From Flavobacterium defluvii (GTDB lineage Bacteria; Bacteroidota; Bacteroidia; Flavobacteriales; Flavobacteriaceae): DNA of 64,000 bases. The stretch lies in the NCBI RefSeq assembly GCF_900129555.1, contig NZ_FQWC01000006.1, positions 248,001 to 312,000 on the forward strand, read 5' to 3'. Below the pieces are notes generated by a model that made no database searches, was not told the origin of the DNA, and was given only the letters and a program-made list of their open reading frames with translations. Position numbers and translations under genes: made by a program. Below, piece by piece: positions 54,201 to 63,389 of the stretch. Position 1 is the stretch's first letter; every line of letters starts with the position of its first letter.

Positions 54201-56186
54201 TCTAGTAATCTAGGAAATGGAAAATACCAAGTTACTTTTAGTGGAACACCTGTTAGTAACGGTACTGCTGCTATAGGATATACTTTTATATCGCTAAGCG
54301 TTAATTTAAACTTTAATAATACCCCATTTTTAGGGGGTGGCGCTAGAGTAAAAAGTCTAAAAGTTTCTGATGGAATTGATAATTTTATTACTGATTACAA
54401 ATATGGTCAAAATGAAAATGGAATAGGATATGTCAGCTATATACCTTATGCTCAAAATATTACCAGAGAAGCCCCATATAGTGCAGAATTGCCAGCTCCT
54501 AGAGTAATGTATGAATATGTTACTATGAGTACTCATAAAGAAGGTTTTGAATCTCTTGGCAAAATTCGATATAAATTTAATGTTATGAAAGCTAAAGATT
54601 TAGATAAAGTTAAGTATGGTGATTTTTATGAAATCTCAAAATCTGAAAATTCTTTAACTAATTCTCAAGGGATAGACGTGAATGTAAGTGCTTTTACTAT
54701 AAAAGATAATTTAGCGTCTATAGGACGACTGTTAGAAGTAACAACATTTAATGGGCTAGGTCAACAAATAAATAAAATTACTAATAATTATTATAGTCCT
54801 TCTGATAATACGAACAATATTGGAGTAACTCAAGAATCTTATCAAACATATAAAACAGTAGATTATTTGACTAATACGAGCAGTATTAAAGATAAATGGA
54901 TTATAAACTCATCAACAAGAATAAAATATCCAAATATTATAAAATCATCTACAGAACAGAATAATGGATATACCTATACAACAGAATTCTTAGATTATGA
55001 TCTTATTTCTGGAGTAGCCAAAGAAACTAAATCATTTTCAAGCGATGGACAATCTTTAAAAACCAGAATTGTTCCTGCATATATAAAATACCCAGATATG
55101 GGATCTAAAGTTGATAACATTGATAATAAAAACATGTTGTCTCAAACAGCTGCAAATTATACTTACATCTGGTCTAAAGGAGATAATGATTGGAAAGAGA
55201 CCGGAGTGGGTATAACAACATGGAATAACATTTGGAGCTATAAAGACATTGCTGGTACTTTAGTTAACGTTACTGCATCTTCTCCCGCATCAGAAAAAAT
55301 TTGGAGAAAACATAAGTCCTATGTCTGGAATGGGGTTAAAGATTCTGATGGAATATTCCAAAATTATGATAGAGTTACTCAAAGCGGTGATGATAAGTTT
55401 GATTGGAATATTGGTGTAGGGTCTCAACTATCACAATGGAAACAAGTTTCTGAAGTTACTCTTTATGATCATTTTTCTTCTGTCTTAGAAATGAAAGATA
55501 TAAACAGCAATTACTCTGCTACAAAAATGGGAGATAAAGATTCTAAAATTACATCTGTTGGAAATGCTCGATATGGTGAAATCTTTTATTCAGGTGCCGA
55601 AACTAATGATGGAAACTGGATTGATCCGGAAATTTCTGTCTCTAATACTTCTATGCTAAATCCTTCAATTTTTCATACAGGAAAACAATCAGTAGAAACA
55701 ACATCAACATCAAAAATGACTGTTTCTATGAAAAATAACGAACACAGAGCTGGGAAATATAAACTATCAGTTTGGGTTGAAAAAAGCAATGCAGCTAAAG
55801 CAGCTGTAAAATTAAACAATACAATTGTCCCTCTTATTAGTGACAATATAATTGCTGGAAACTGGCAGCTTAAAACTGCTTATATACAACTCACATCGGC
55901 AGCTTCTACAATTGATCTTTGTTCATTAGATACGTCAAAAGTATATTTTGATGACCTTATGATCCGTCCAGTATTTTCTTCTATTAGTGGATATGTTTAT
56001 AATGAATGGGATGAGCTTACATACATTATTGGAAATAATGGTTTAGCTACAAAATTTGAATATGATAGCGCGGGTAGATTAATTAAAACATCTGTTGAAG
56101 TTATAGATGATCCTGCAAATGGCATCACTACAGGGGGCTTCAAAGTTGTGAAAACAAACACATATAATAATAGATACTTAAATTAA
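51210..56186 (+). CDS. Rhs/YD-repeat shell protein, first half of a split Rhs toxin
   Basis: This 1658-aa exported protein has a signal peptide in the first 32 residues (hydrophobic FFLLIFFPTLLP, ending LFAS). The mature start (ASFEPVDATDMVNLLTGQYSY, then YPLTLSYHAGIALDQEASWTGLGW) is the common opening of Bacteroidota Rhs proteins. A Gly/Ser-rich region (about 130-290) follows, then long beta-rich sequence, a carbohydrate-binding-like segment near 1500-1590, and one YD repeat at the end (FEYDSAGRLIKTSVEV). It stops before the core; the next gene carries the rest. The pair probably forms one shell around the toxin. Confidence 0.8.
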   Translation: MTKYHKRHRIIATFFLLIFFPTLLPNNLFASNNGPKSPEAASFEPVDATDMVNLLTGQYSYVLPLLNVPSPEGGYPLTLSYHAGIALDQEASWTGLGWNVNPGAIDRNINGYPDDYSTNAINEYFYDSGGQETASMVSVSYSYAGASVGVGLNWGSNQALGGYVGVGVGYQVGSAKIGVNAQSGTSGTSVGIGVQFAGGLTVGADYSTNSGLSGKVGFSSNGAGLSISTSGTVSASVTQGGVSTGITFSSSGAHATVQGVGVGINTSFNNTISMGDYSNSSNGWLVPLAIPLYGGVFSLSFGQQKFTYWLNKNVKNYVTGPLKFHLTMFRVSWYDPATALEGRGYTVSGTEFFETAFQANEFLTEFRDLHPTYVFDSNSVSTNYYDYKAKFFDINEISLDQNSITTPLEVERNNITLPSYDSFNVQAQGLSGGIKATLYENGTLFGLSDKDNDKGFALKYYNNSVTGIPDYAKFNDKPYFYFDNEISTFLSVNPASYNLNSSNANIENHYSSNVEANSKPRNKNSSFIEYYTNGEIKNSYGVLKSQGFLKPNVSGFERDSLPSNSVGAFKITSADGKTYHYSLPVYNHEIITRTSGVVAQRQDESQSYFEKRQFQPFATHWLLTAVTGPDFVDNGDGIAGDGDLGYWTSFEYGKWTDAFIWKAPYKKDYIKDGINPNIKTWIRGRKQLYYLDKIKTRTHTALFIKSERSDAPSENWTYNSVNQGGVVSSSGTSVSDPGPYIGRMTIPSQNQLKLDKIILLKNSDDITDKTSGADSNLSVNINYNKNYPSRGNHHTIYVPEYSENKKAVAKYNIKDNVLDNGDNWKACIAKAVKVIDLNYDYSLVPGDNRLTLTSVNFKGKSGAIVLPPYKFYYNNESTQFNIDNKDGWGYLLNKPEAFSLNKIITPQGGAININYETNNYISSVPHELTFSSLNSTYFTADFNLNQSGSTITTTIDTGQSQNYYPITVGQQVNIFYNNITLNAYGDYKVTYDGGGYISSNLGNGKYQVTFSGTPVSNGTAAIGYTFISLSVNLNFNNTPFLGGGARVKSLKVSDGIDNFITDYKYGQNENGIGYVSYIPYAQNITREAPYSAELPAPRVMYEYVTMSTHKEGFESLGKIRYKFNVMKAKDLDKVKYGDFYEISKSENSLTNSQGIDVNVSAFTIKDNLASIGRLLEVTTFNGLGQQINKITNNYYSPSDNTNNIGVTQESYQTYKTVDYLTNTSSIKDKWIINSSTRIKYPNIIKSSTEQNNGYTYTTEFLDYDLISGVAKETKSFSSDGQSLKTRIVPAYIKYPDMGSKVDNIDNKNMLSQTAANYTYIWSKGDNDWKETGVGITTWNNIWSYKDIAGTLVNVTASSPASEKIWRKHKSYVWNGVKDSDGIFQNYDRVTQSGDDKFDWNIGVGSQLSQWKQVSEVTLYDHFSSVLEMKDINSNYSATKMGDKDSKITSVGNARYGEIFYSGAETNDGNWIDPEISVSNTSMLNPSIFHTGKQSVETTSTSKMTVSMKNNEHRAGKYKLSVWVEKSNAAKAAVKLNNTIVPLISDNIIAGNWQLKTAYIQLTSAASTIDLCSLDTSKVYFDDLMIRPVFSSISGYVYNEWDELTYIIGNNGLATKFEYDSAGRLIKTSVEVIDDPANGITTGGFKVVKTNTYNNRYLN

Positions 56187-56192
56187 TCAATT

Positions 56193-59100
56193 ATGAAAAA
56201 ATACTTTTGCATATTGCTCTACATAATAGGATTCTTTAATTATACTATCATTTATTCACAAGGATCAAATAAATCTGCAGCTGTACAAAGTGTTGTGGAT
56301 CCTGGTGAATGTCCTAATCCTGTACGTTGGTATTTCGATAATGATAATGACACATTTGGTGATCCAAATGATTATCAATTAGCTTGTGCAAAACCTCCTG
56401 GACAGTATGTTTCAAATGGAGATGATTGTGATGATAATAATGCGTTAGTTCATTCTACTATATGGTACTATGATGGTGATAAAGATGGTTTTGGAAGTGC
56501 AAGTAACCCTTTAAGCAGTTGCACTCAGCCTTCATCATCATATTATGTAGCAAATAATTTGGATTGTAATGATAGTGATGCCAGCATAAATCCTAATACC
56601 AAATGGTATCTAGATGTGAATGGAGATGGTGTTATTTCTAATATAAACTCAGTTCTTATTACCAGTTGTACAAAGCCAAATGGAAATTATTTACCTCTCT
56701 CAACTGATACTAATTCTCATTGGATACATAGCACTTCATATGACTTAAAAGGCCAAGTTATTGGTTCTGTAAAAGAGTTCTATAATGATCTAGGTCGAGC
56801 AGATGTAAGCTTATCTAAAGATTATGTTACCAATAAAATATGGGGTACAGAAACTGTTTACGATGATTTTGGAAGACCAGATAAAACATCCTTTATAGCT
56901 CCTTCTCCCTTGAGCAATTTTGGTAAATCTAATTTTTTTAAAACACAAGCCGAAATAAATGCAAGTAGTATATTAAAAATTCAAACAATAACAAGTACTA
57001 TTACAACCAGTACAACAGTAAATGCGTTTGACGAAATTATTGCTTGGTCTGCAATTAGTAATGGATTAACTGTAAATTTTAACTCTAATGCTATCACTTT
57101 AAAACCTGGTTTTAGTGTGACCGCGAGTTCCGGAAGTAGTTTTAAAGCATCTATAGTTGCACTTTCTGATAATAGCCCTGCAACAAGTCTGGCAAATTAT
57201 TATAGTGACAGTAATACTGATGAATTGTATCAGGCAACTGCAACTCATCCTTTTGAACAAACCAATTATGATTCCTTAAATCCTGGGAATGTTATTAATG
57301 TAGTAGGCGGAAACAGAATTAATGGAGAATGGAAAACCGGATATTCGTATACTGTTCCAGCTGCACAAGAAATGTATTACGTATATGGATCGGATTACTA
57401 TGATGGAACAATTACTAATGGAAAAGAAGAAGTAATTACTAAATTCTATAAATCTGTAAATGTTGATGCAAATGGTAATGAAAATGTTGCATTTACTGAT
57501 GGCGAAGGAAAACTATTGGCTTCTGCCCGTTCAGGAGGAACAGCTTCATATCCTGTCGTATCACTAATTGGAACACAGGGTTTTGTAGATGTACATATTC
57601 CTACTGGTATTACAAGTGGTCAAATAGCTTTAATAGGTTCTTCTTCTTTATATAAAGTCTATGATCTAAAAACTGGAGCCTTAACAACAACATTTACTGG
57701 TGGAAATGCCTACAGAGTACAAGCGGTTACAGCACCTATTTCAGACCCAAAAACGTATATAGCATCTGGGACGCCAACATACGATGCTGGTTCGTTAGGT
57801 ATTACTTATAGAGTAAATTATTACGATTATGCCGTAAATGTATATAACAAAACAGGGCAATTAATCAAATCGATACAGCCAAATGGTTATGTAAGCAATA
57901 CAACAGTAGTAGCAAGTCCAGCACACATGACTTCTACCAATTTTGTATCTACATATAAGTATAATACATTAGGACAGCTAATAGAAGCATCAAGTCCAGA
58001 TGAAGGTATTAGCAAATTTGCTTATAGAAATGACGGACAAATACGTTATTCTCAAAGTGTACTTCAAAAAGATACGAAAGTTTCATATACTGATTATGAT
58101 GATTTAGGAAGACCCAGAGAAAGTGGTGTAATTACTGGTAGTAATGGTTTATGGGCAACAGCTTCAGCAAGTCCTGACGGTGCTTTAATGACAGGAACAC
58201 GCTCTGAACAAACTTTGACTATATATGATTATCCTGAAAATAATACAACATCTGTAGCCCTACCAACCACACCTACAAACCTAACTTTAGCAGGGGTATT
58301 AGCAACAGCAGGAATAAGCAGTACAAATTACACCCAAAACAATCTATCAGGAAATGTAGCTATTACTTATACCAAACCGGGAACGACAATTTCTGCCATT
58401 ACATGGTATAGTTATGATTTGTACGGAAGAACAGAATGGATTGTACAATATAATGAAGGAATTGGCGCCAAAACAATTCATTATGAATACGACTATAAAG
58501 GCAATGTAAAAAAAGTTTTATTTCAAAAAGATAAAGCAACAGAATTATTTGTTCATCAATATAGCTACAACGCAAATGATGTATTAACAAAAGTTGAAAC
58601 ATCAACCAATAATTCGACTTTTACAACACATGCGGATTATAGTTATTATAAAACTGGCGAATTAAAAAGAGTTAACATTGCTCAGGGAGCTCAAGGATTA
58701 GATTATGTATACACTCTTGGCGGACAACTTAAAAGTATTAATCACCCAAGTTTAGAAGCTGCTAAAGACCCAGGTGGAGATGCCAATGATGTATTTGGAT
58801 TAACACTTGACTATTACAACGGCGATTATTTACGTACTGGCCGAAATATTACATCCTCTCCTACGGCCGGAGCAGATTATAATGGAAATATAAAAGCGGC
58901 TCGCTGGGCAAATAAAGGAATCGCAAATGATTATTCTGGAGGAATAGCCAATCAAAAAGGGTATCTATACAACTACAACCGCAATAACTGGTTAACTGCA
59001 GCGACATTTGGAAACACAAATACTTCTACAGCTGTTATTACTCCTATTGCTGGTTTAGCAGAAGGCGGATTAACGTATGATGCCAATGGAAATATCCAGA

Positions 59101-60560
59101 CTTTACAAAGAACAAATGATGCTGGTACAATTGTAGACAAACTAACTTATAACTATACCAATACAGGAACAAACCAATTAAATAGTATAACAGAAGGTGC
59201 AGCAGTTACAGCTGATGTTAATGATATAGAAAACCAATCATCAGGAAATTATGTTTATGATACAATTGGACAGTTAAAACAAAATGTTTCTGAAAATTTA
59301 TATTACTTTTACAATACACAAGGATTAGTAACCGAAGTAAAAAAAGGGTCTAATACAATTGTTAAGTTCTTTTACAATGAGAGAGGGCATCGCATCAAAA
59401 AAGAAAGTTATAACACAACAACTTTTGTTTTACAAAACACTACTTACTACCAATTAAACTTATCAGGAAATACAATAGCAGTCTATAGCTTACCTAATGG
59501 GGGAAGTATAGTACAAGTTGAATTACCAATATACGGATTAGACCGTTTAGGGATTTATAAAAAAGCAAGCGGAATTTCTAGTTATGAAATCAAAGATCAT
59601 TTAGGAAACGTAAGAGCTGTTATAGAAAAGGAAAGTGGTGTCCCTGCTATCAAATCATTTGCAGACTATTATCCTTTTGGAGAGTTGTTGCCATCTCGTA
59701 ACTCATTGAATTATCGTTATGCTTTTCAAGGGCAGGAACTTGATTCAGAAACAGGAATGGAAGCTTTTCAACTGCGTCTTTGGGATGGAAGAATTGGAAG
59801 GTGGTTATCTACTGATCCATATGGGCAATATGCTTCACCTTATCTTGGAATGGGAAATAATCCAATTTCTGGAATTGATCCTGATGGTGGATGGTTTGAT
59901 GATCCACCGGCCAAAGGAATTCCTTATTGGAGTGACAGTACAGGAGATTATTATTGGAATTCAGTCGTAAATGACTATGACCATTATGACCCAATAGTAA
60001 GTAATGATATATTAACGACTGGGGTGACTGATTACAGCACATTTAATAACAATTTTTTTGCAATCGGTGGTGCTACATTGGTAGGGTCTGAAATTGCTGG
60101 TACTGAAGGTCTTTCTATAGGCTTGTCTTCATCATTTTCTGCAGTAAGTATAGGAGTTGGAGCTGCATTCTTAGTGTCTAGTGATTCACGCCCTAAGGAA
60201 GATAAATATATTACTTTATATAGAGGAGTTTCAGCAAAGCATCCAGATTATTTTAATGCCATAAGAGGAATGGCATTTCCTGCTGCTTTAATGCCTATTG
60301 GACATAATTCACCATCAGCTCATAATAGTGGAGATAATAATAGTATTTTTACAAGCTGGACTATTTCGAGATCGGTTGCCAATTATCACGCTTCTAAGGA
60401 TGCACCATTCAAAGGAGTTGTTTTGGTAAAAACATTTGAACTTTCTAAAACTGTCCCTAGCCCAGATATTTTTAATGAATTAGAAGTACTAATTCCAGGT
60501 GTAGTAAAGGATGCAAATGTAACCTTACCAAATAATCCCGGAAGTAGAAGTGCATTCTAA
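56193..60560 (+). CDS. Rhs-core protein with MopE-like repeats and ADP-ribosyltransferase-like toxin tip
   Basis: This 1455-aa exported protein has a signal peptide (residues 1-23). Next come three MopE-like Asp-rich repeats (about 40-170; WYFDNDNDTFGDPNDY, WYYDGDKDGFGS), likely calcium binding, and a coat-hanger-type motif (ITLKPGFSVTASSGSSFKA). Many YD repeats lead to the Rhs core end (PYLGMGNNPISGIDPDG). The variable C-terminus has an R-S-E ADP-ribosyltransferase pattern: Arg1344 in LYRGVS, Thr1387-Ser1388 in IFTSWT, and Glu1429/Glu1431 in ELEVLIPG. It follows the first Rhs gene by 6 bases. The toxin call is by motif only. Confidence 0.82.
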   Translation: MKKYFCILLYIIGFFNYTIIYSQGSNKSAAVQSVVDPGECPNPVRWYFDNDNDTFGDPNDYQLACAKPPGQYVSNGDDCDDNNALVHSTIWYYDGDKDGFGSASNPLSSCTQPSSSYYVANNLDCNDSDASINPNTKWYLDVNGDGVISNINSVLITSCTKPNGNYLPLSTDTNSHWIHSTSYDLKGQVIGSVKEFYNDLGRADVSLSKDYVTNKIWGTETVYDDFGRPDKTSFIAPSPLSNFGKSNFFKTQAEINASSILKIQTITSTITTSTTVNAFDEIIAWSAISNGLTVNFNSNAITLKPGFSVTASSGSSFKASIVALSDNSPATSLANYYSDSNTDELYQATATHPFEQTNYDSLNPGNVINVVGGNRINGEWKTGYSYTVPAAQEMYYVYGSDYYDGTITNGKEEVITKFYKSVNVDANGNENVAFTDGEGKLLASARSGGTASYPVVSLIGTQGFVDVHIPTGITSGQIALIGSSSLYKVYDLKTGALTTTFTGGNAYRVQAVTAPISDPKTYIASGTPTYDAGSLGITYRVNYYDYAVNVYNKTGQLIKSIQPNGYVSNTTVVASPAHMTSTNFVSTYKYNTLGQLIEASSPDEGISKFAYRNDGQIRYSQSVLQKDTKVSYTDYDDLGRPRESGVITGSNGLWATASASPDGALMTGTRSEQTLTIYDYPENNTTSVALPTTPTNLTLAGVLATAGISSTNYTQNNLSGNVAITYTKPGTTISAITWYSYDLYGRTEWIVQYNEGIGAKTIHYEYDYKGNVKKVLFQKDKATELFVHQYSYNANDVLTKVETSTNNSTFTTHADYSYYKTGELKRVNIAQGAQGLDYVYTLGGQLKSINHPSLEAAKDPGGDANDVFGLTLDYYNGDYLRTGRNITSSPTAGADYNGNIKAARWANKGIANDYSGGIANQKGYLYNYNRNNWLTAATFGNTNTSTAVITPIAGLAEGGLTYDANGNIQTLQRTNDAGTIVDKLTYNYTNTGTNQLNSITEGAAVTADVNDIENQSSGNYVYDTIGQLKQNVSENLYYFYNTQGLVTEVKKGSNTIVKFFYNERGHRIKKESYNTTTFVLQNTTYYQLNLSGNTIAVYSLPNGGSIVQVELPIYGLDRLGIYKKASGISSYEIKDHLGNVRAVIEKESGVPAIKSFADYYPFGELLPSRNSLNYRYAFQGQELDSETGMEAFQLRLWDGRIGRWLSTDPYGQYASPYLGMGNNPISGIDPDGGWFDDPPAKGIPYWSDSTGDYYWNSVVNDYDHYDPIVSNDILTTGVTDYSTFNNNFFAIGGATLVGSEIAGTEGLSIGLSSSFSAVSIGVGAAFLVSSDSRPKEDKYITLYRGVSAKHPDYFNAIRGMAFPAALMPIGHNSPSAHNSGDNNSIFTSWTISRSVANYHASKDAPFKGVVLVKTFELSKTVPSPDIFNELEVLIPGVVKDANVTLPNNPGSRSAF

Positions 60561-60574
60561 ATAAAACTTAGTTT

Positions 60575-61027
60575 ATGGATTTTGAAAAACTATTAAAAGG
60601 AAAAAAAGATCATTTCGCATATAATTGTTTATGGAAATTTCAAAATGAAAATATAATTTGTGAAGCTAATTATATTATTTTGCCAAAGGTTAAAACATTA
60701 AGTATATATAATGATAGATATGAAACTCAAAAAAATCTAAATAATAAAACAGTCTTTGGATATGAAATTTTATTAAAGAAATTAAAAAATGAGTATTCAA
60801 CAAATTTTATTAAAATCATTTCGCTACAAACTAAAGAATGTTGTTATGTTCTTTTTATTGATGATAATGATATTTTAGTTTGTATTTTAAAATCGTTGAA
60901 TAGTAACGTAAAAAAAATTCTCAAACTCATTGAGATGAATCCATCATATTATAAAAAAGATGATTATTTATTTTTCATGAAAGGCAAGCGTGTTTCTTTT
61001 GATTTTTTCTTACAAAAAAACAAATAA
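60575..61027 (+). CDS. Probable immunity protein for the Rhs ART toxin
   Basis: This 150-aa basic, soluble protein (MDFEKLLKGKKDHFAYNCLW at the start) lies 14 bases after the Rhs gene. It has no known family. The base composition is even richer in A+T than the neighbours, as is usual for toxin tips and immunity genes exchanged by recombination. The immunity function is inferred from position. The transcript ends at the hairpin near 61136-61165. Confidence 0.6.
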   Translation: MDFEKLLKGKKDHFAYNCLWKFQNENIICEANYIILPKVKTLSIYNDRYETQKNLNNKTVFGYEILLKKLKNEYSTNFIKIISLQTKECCYVLFIDDNDILVCILKSLNSNVKKILKLIEMNPSYYKKDDYLFFMKGKRVSFDFFLQKNK

Positions 61028-61135
61028 ATAATTCCGTTATATTTTATAAATAGACACTAGATCTATAAAAATTAAAAAAAATCTTAGCTGGTGTAAACTC
61101 TAGCTAGCACAAGCATTTAGTTCATACAATCAAAA

Positions 61136-61165
61136 GAAAAAGCCACTTTATATCGAGTGGCTTTT
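61136..61165. terminator. Bidirectional terminator between the immunity and XRE genes
   Basis: AAAAAGCCACT/AGTGGCTTTT forms a strong stem with A and T tracts, placed between convergent genes. Confidence 0.85.
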
Positions 61166-61189
61166 GTTATGATATATTGTGCAAAAAAT

Positions 61190-61609
61190 TTACTTCTCCC
61201 CAAACAACCTCTCCAAATACCCATTTTTCTCTTTCTCTGCCTCCAACAAACGCTCATAAAGTTTTCTGTTTTCATCTACAAGTTCCATCATTTTATCCAA
61301 TGGATTGAATGAACAATTATTTGACTGAATAGCTCCATTACTATTACTAAAGTCATTATCGTAAATAGTATTAAAATAATTTATCACGCCTTCTTCCGAA
61401 AAGTTTTTAATTGCTTCCACAGTTACGCCAAGCGCTTTTGCCACTTCTTTGAGTTTATCATCGTCGATAGTTTCACTGTTTTCCATTGCAGAAACTGCTT
61501 GCTGGTTTGTTCCTAAAGCCTGTGCCAAAGCTTCCTGCTTCATATCTCTTAATTCACGAATACGGCTTATTTTTCGCCCTATATGGTTTGGTTTCGTTAA
61601 TGTGCTCAT
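61190..61609 (-). CDS. XRE-family transcriptional regulator
   Basis: This 139-aa protein has an N-terminal HTH_3 domain (residues 10-67; ISRIRELRDMKQEALAQALGTNQQAVSAMEN, with the recognition helix NQQAVSAMEN) and a C-terminal coiled coil (MMELVDENRKLYERLLEAEKEKN) for dimerisation. It has a -7 element TACCTTTG at 61614-61621 on the minus strand, only a few bases from the start, so the mRNA may be almost leaderless. A perfect palindrome lies upstream. It may control itself or the gene on the other strand. Confidence 0.88.
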   Translation of the reverse strand: MSTLTKPNHIGRKISRIRELRDMKQEALAQALGTNQQAVSAMENSETIDDDKLKEVAKALGVTVEAIKNFSEEGVINYFNTIYDNDFSNSNGAIQSNNCSFNPLDKMMELVDENRKLYERLLEAEKEKNGYLERLFGEK

Positions 61610-61613
61610 AATT

Positions 61614-61621
61614 CAAAGGTA
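61614..61621 (-). promoter_or_regulatory. -7 element of the XRE gene promoter
   Basis: TACCTTTG (minus strand) matches TAnnTTTG and ends five bases from the start codon, which predicts a leaderless or near-leaderless transcript. Confidence 0.5.
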
Positions 61622-61669
61622 CTAATTAGGAATAAAAAATAATGCAATTCGTAAAAAACATACTTTCTG

Positions 61670-61682
61670 CCGTACTATACGG
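61670..61682. promoter_or_regulatory. Palindrome CCGTA-CTA-TACGG, possible XRE operator
   Basis: A perfect 13-bp palindrome with a 3-base centre lies about 60 bases upstream of the XRE start, within AT-rich DNA where its GC ends stand out. Confidence 0.45.
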
Positions 61683-61854
61683 TTTAAAATGATTTGCTAC
61701 GATAAGCGGTCTTACTTAATTGCATACATAAAACAAAAATACAATTTTTCGGACAAGTATAATTTAAAAATTCAAATCCAGAAAAAAAGTAAAAATCCTT
61801 CTAATCCCATTAAATACCCGCCAAAAAAGTAGAAATTAAACACAAAGAATTAAA

Positions 61855-62188
61855 ATGGAAAAAGAAATTAAAATTTTTAGAAGGACTTAAAAATTTAGCA
61901 TCAAGGTATTTAAATACTTTAAAGCCTTTAAATGATCAAAACGAGATGTATATTGCCCAAATCAAATTAACTAATTATGATGAATTGGGATGTGTACTTA
62001 ACAACATGCTAAAATTATGCATTATAGCAATAGATCATAATGCTAATATTATAAACAAGAATAAAAATTCTGCGATAGATGTGAGTTTAATTTTAGAAAT
62101 TTTGCTCCAGCTTTTCCCTGTCGACGAATTTGAACTATTAACAGAAATCAACCAAAAACTAATCATAGATATTAAATCTTGCTTATAA
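61855..62188 (+). pseudogene. Small hypothetical gene with apparent 5' frameshift
   Basis: An ATG at 61855 opens a frame that stops after 11 codons, while the next frame is open from there and gives a natural-looking continuation (KFLEGLKNLASRYLNTLKPLND) leading into the ORF that starts at 61946 (80 aa, MYIAQIKLTNYDELGCVLNN). One base too many in the A/T-rich stretch 61858-61880 would explain it. The 80-aa part could still be translated from 61946. It is a helical protein of unknown family. Confidence 0.5.
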
Positions 62189-62203
62189 ATACTTATAAAT
62201 AAA

Positions 62204-62231
62204 AGAAGCCGCTTTGTGTGAAGCGGCTTCT
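62204..62231. terminator. Bidirectional terminator
   Basis: AGAAGCCGCTT/AAGCGGCTTCT has loop TGTGTG and lies between convergent genes (62188 + and 62255 -). Confidence 0.85.
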
Positions 62232-62254
62232 CTTATTATTATCTTGTTTAGGGG

Positions 62255-63358
62255 TTATTTTGCACTTTCCAGTGCTTCTAACCTCTTATTCTGTTCTTCG
62301 ATAATCTTCATTAACTTTTCGGTGTTTTTTTGCTGTTCAATCGCATACAAAGTCAATTCTTCAATTTTCTGTAAAAGTTTAGAATTCATCTCTCCAAGAT
62401 TAATTCCATTTTTCAGAACTTCTTTCTCGCTTGGGATATTTTCTAAATACCCTTTTTCTTTAATATGCTTTTCAACTTCTTCAAGAGTTGGCAAATCATA
62501 ATCTTTTTTAAATACAAAATCAGACCAGCCAACCATATCAACTTTTACTTCTTTTGAATGAATTGTTCCATTAACGTCTAATTTGTTTGTTGGATTTGTT
62601 ATACCAATACCTACATTACCATAGATATCAACTCGCATACGTTCTAATCCAAAAGTTCCAAATACGATATTTCTATTCATATCTGGAATTGTTGAATATC
62701 CTGATAAATCAATAAAAGATTTTGTATTAGAATTTGTGCCACCACCTGCTGAAATTCTTAAGAAACCATCATCTGATAAATTCGATGAGTTACTTAAACC
62801 TCTAATTTCACCATTTGTTAATATACCGGCATTTATCGATGGTCTTTGTTGTGCATTAGTTAAACCACCATTTAAAGTCAAAGATCCAGCGACAGATAAT
62901 TTACTCACAGGAGAAATGGTACCAATACCAACATTTCCTTGATTAATAGTTAAATAAGTTACCGCATCATTCCCCCATGATTGAATATTATCTTTTGGGT
63001 CTCTTTCCCACCAGGTTTTAGTATCTACATTCGGAGTTTTAAAAGAATCATCTACAGATATTCCATCATGAAGTCTTGCATTAAACCAATTATTTAAAGT
63101 TCCATCTCTAAAAGTCCATATTTTATTTCTTATAGTATTATCACCAACATTTCCTGCTACACTATTAATCAATTGAAAAGAATTGTTTGTAGTACTTAGC
63201 GCAGTTGGTTCATAACTTATTATGGTTCCAATTACATCTAATTTTGAGGCTGGTGTTAATGTTCCAATTCCAACATTTGCACTAGGAGGAAATATATTAG
63301 TCTGGGCAAAATTCATCTGTGCAGCAAATGCAGCAAATACTAAAAAAATCTTTTTCAT
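62255..63358 (-). CDS. Exported fibre-like protein with C-terminal coiled coil
   Basis: This 367-aa protein has a signal peptide (MKKIFLVFAAFAAQMNFAQ). It contains repeated GNVGIGTxxPxxKLDVxGT motifs (near residues 28-45, 142-155 and 247-268), typical of Bacteroidota exported proteins resembling phage tail-spike shafts. Its end (LENIPSEKEVLKNGINLGEMNSKLLQKIEELTLY in pieces) resembles the S74-like tail chaperone region before a coiled coil of about 45 residues. No protease serine-lysine dyad is seen, so it is probably a non-cleaving relative. It likely forms a trimeric cell-surface or periplasmic fibre. Confidence 0.78.
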   Translation of the reverse strand: MKKIFLVFAAFAAQMNFAQTNIFPPSANVGIGTLTPASKLDVIGTIISYEPTALSTTNNSFQLINSVAGNVGDNTIRNKIWTFRDGTLNNWFNARLHDGISVDDSFKTPNVDTKTWWERDPKDNIQSWGNDAVTYLTINQGNVGIGTISPVSKLSVAGSLTLNGGLTNAQQRPSINAGILTNGEIRGLSNSSNLSDDGFLRISAGGGTNSNTKSFIDLSGYSTIPDMNRNIVFGTFGLERMRVDIYGNVGIGITNPTNKLDVNGTIHSKEVKVDMVGWSDFVFKKDYDLPTLEEVEKHIKEKGYLENIPSEKEVLKNGINLGEMNSKLLQKIEELTLYAIEQQKNTEKLMKIIEEQNKRLEALESAK

Positions 63359-63389
63359 ATTTTATTTTTGTTTTGGTAGTAAGTTTTTA

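Noticed and set aside
62255..63358. Part of the phage-derived fibre set
   Set aside because: It has a signal peptide, lies on the other strand 15 kb away and belongs to a common class of Bacteroidota exported proteins.
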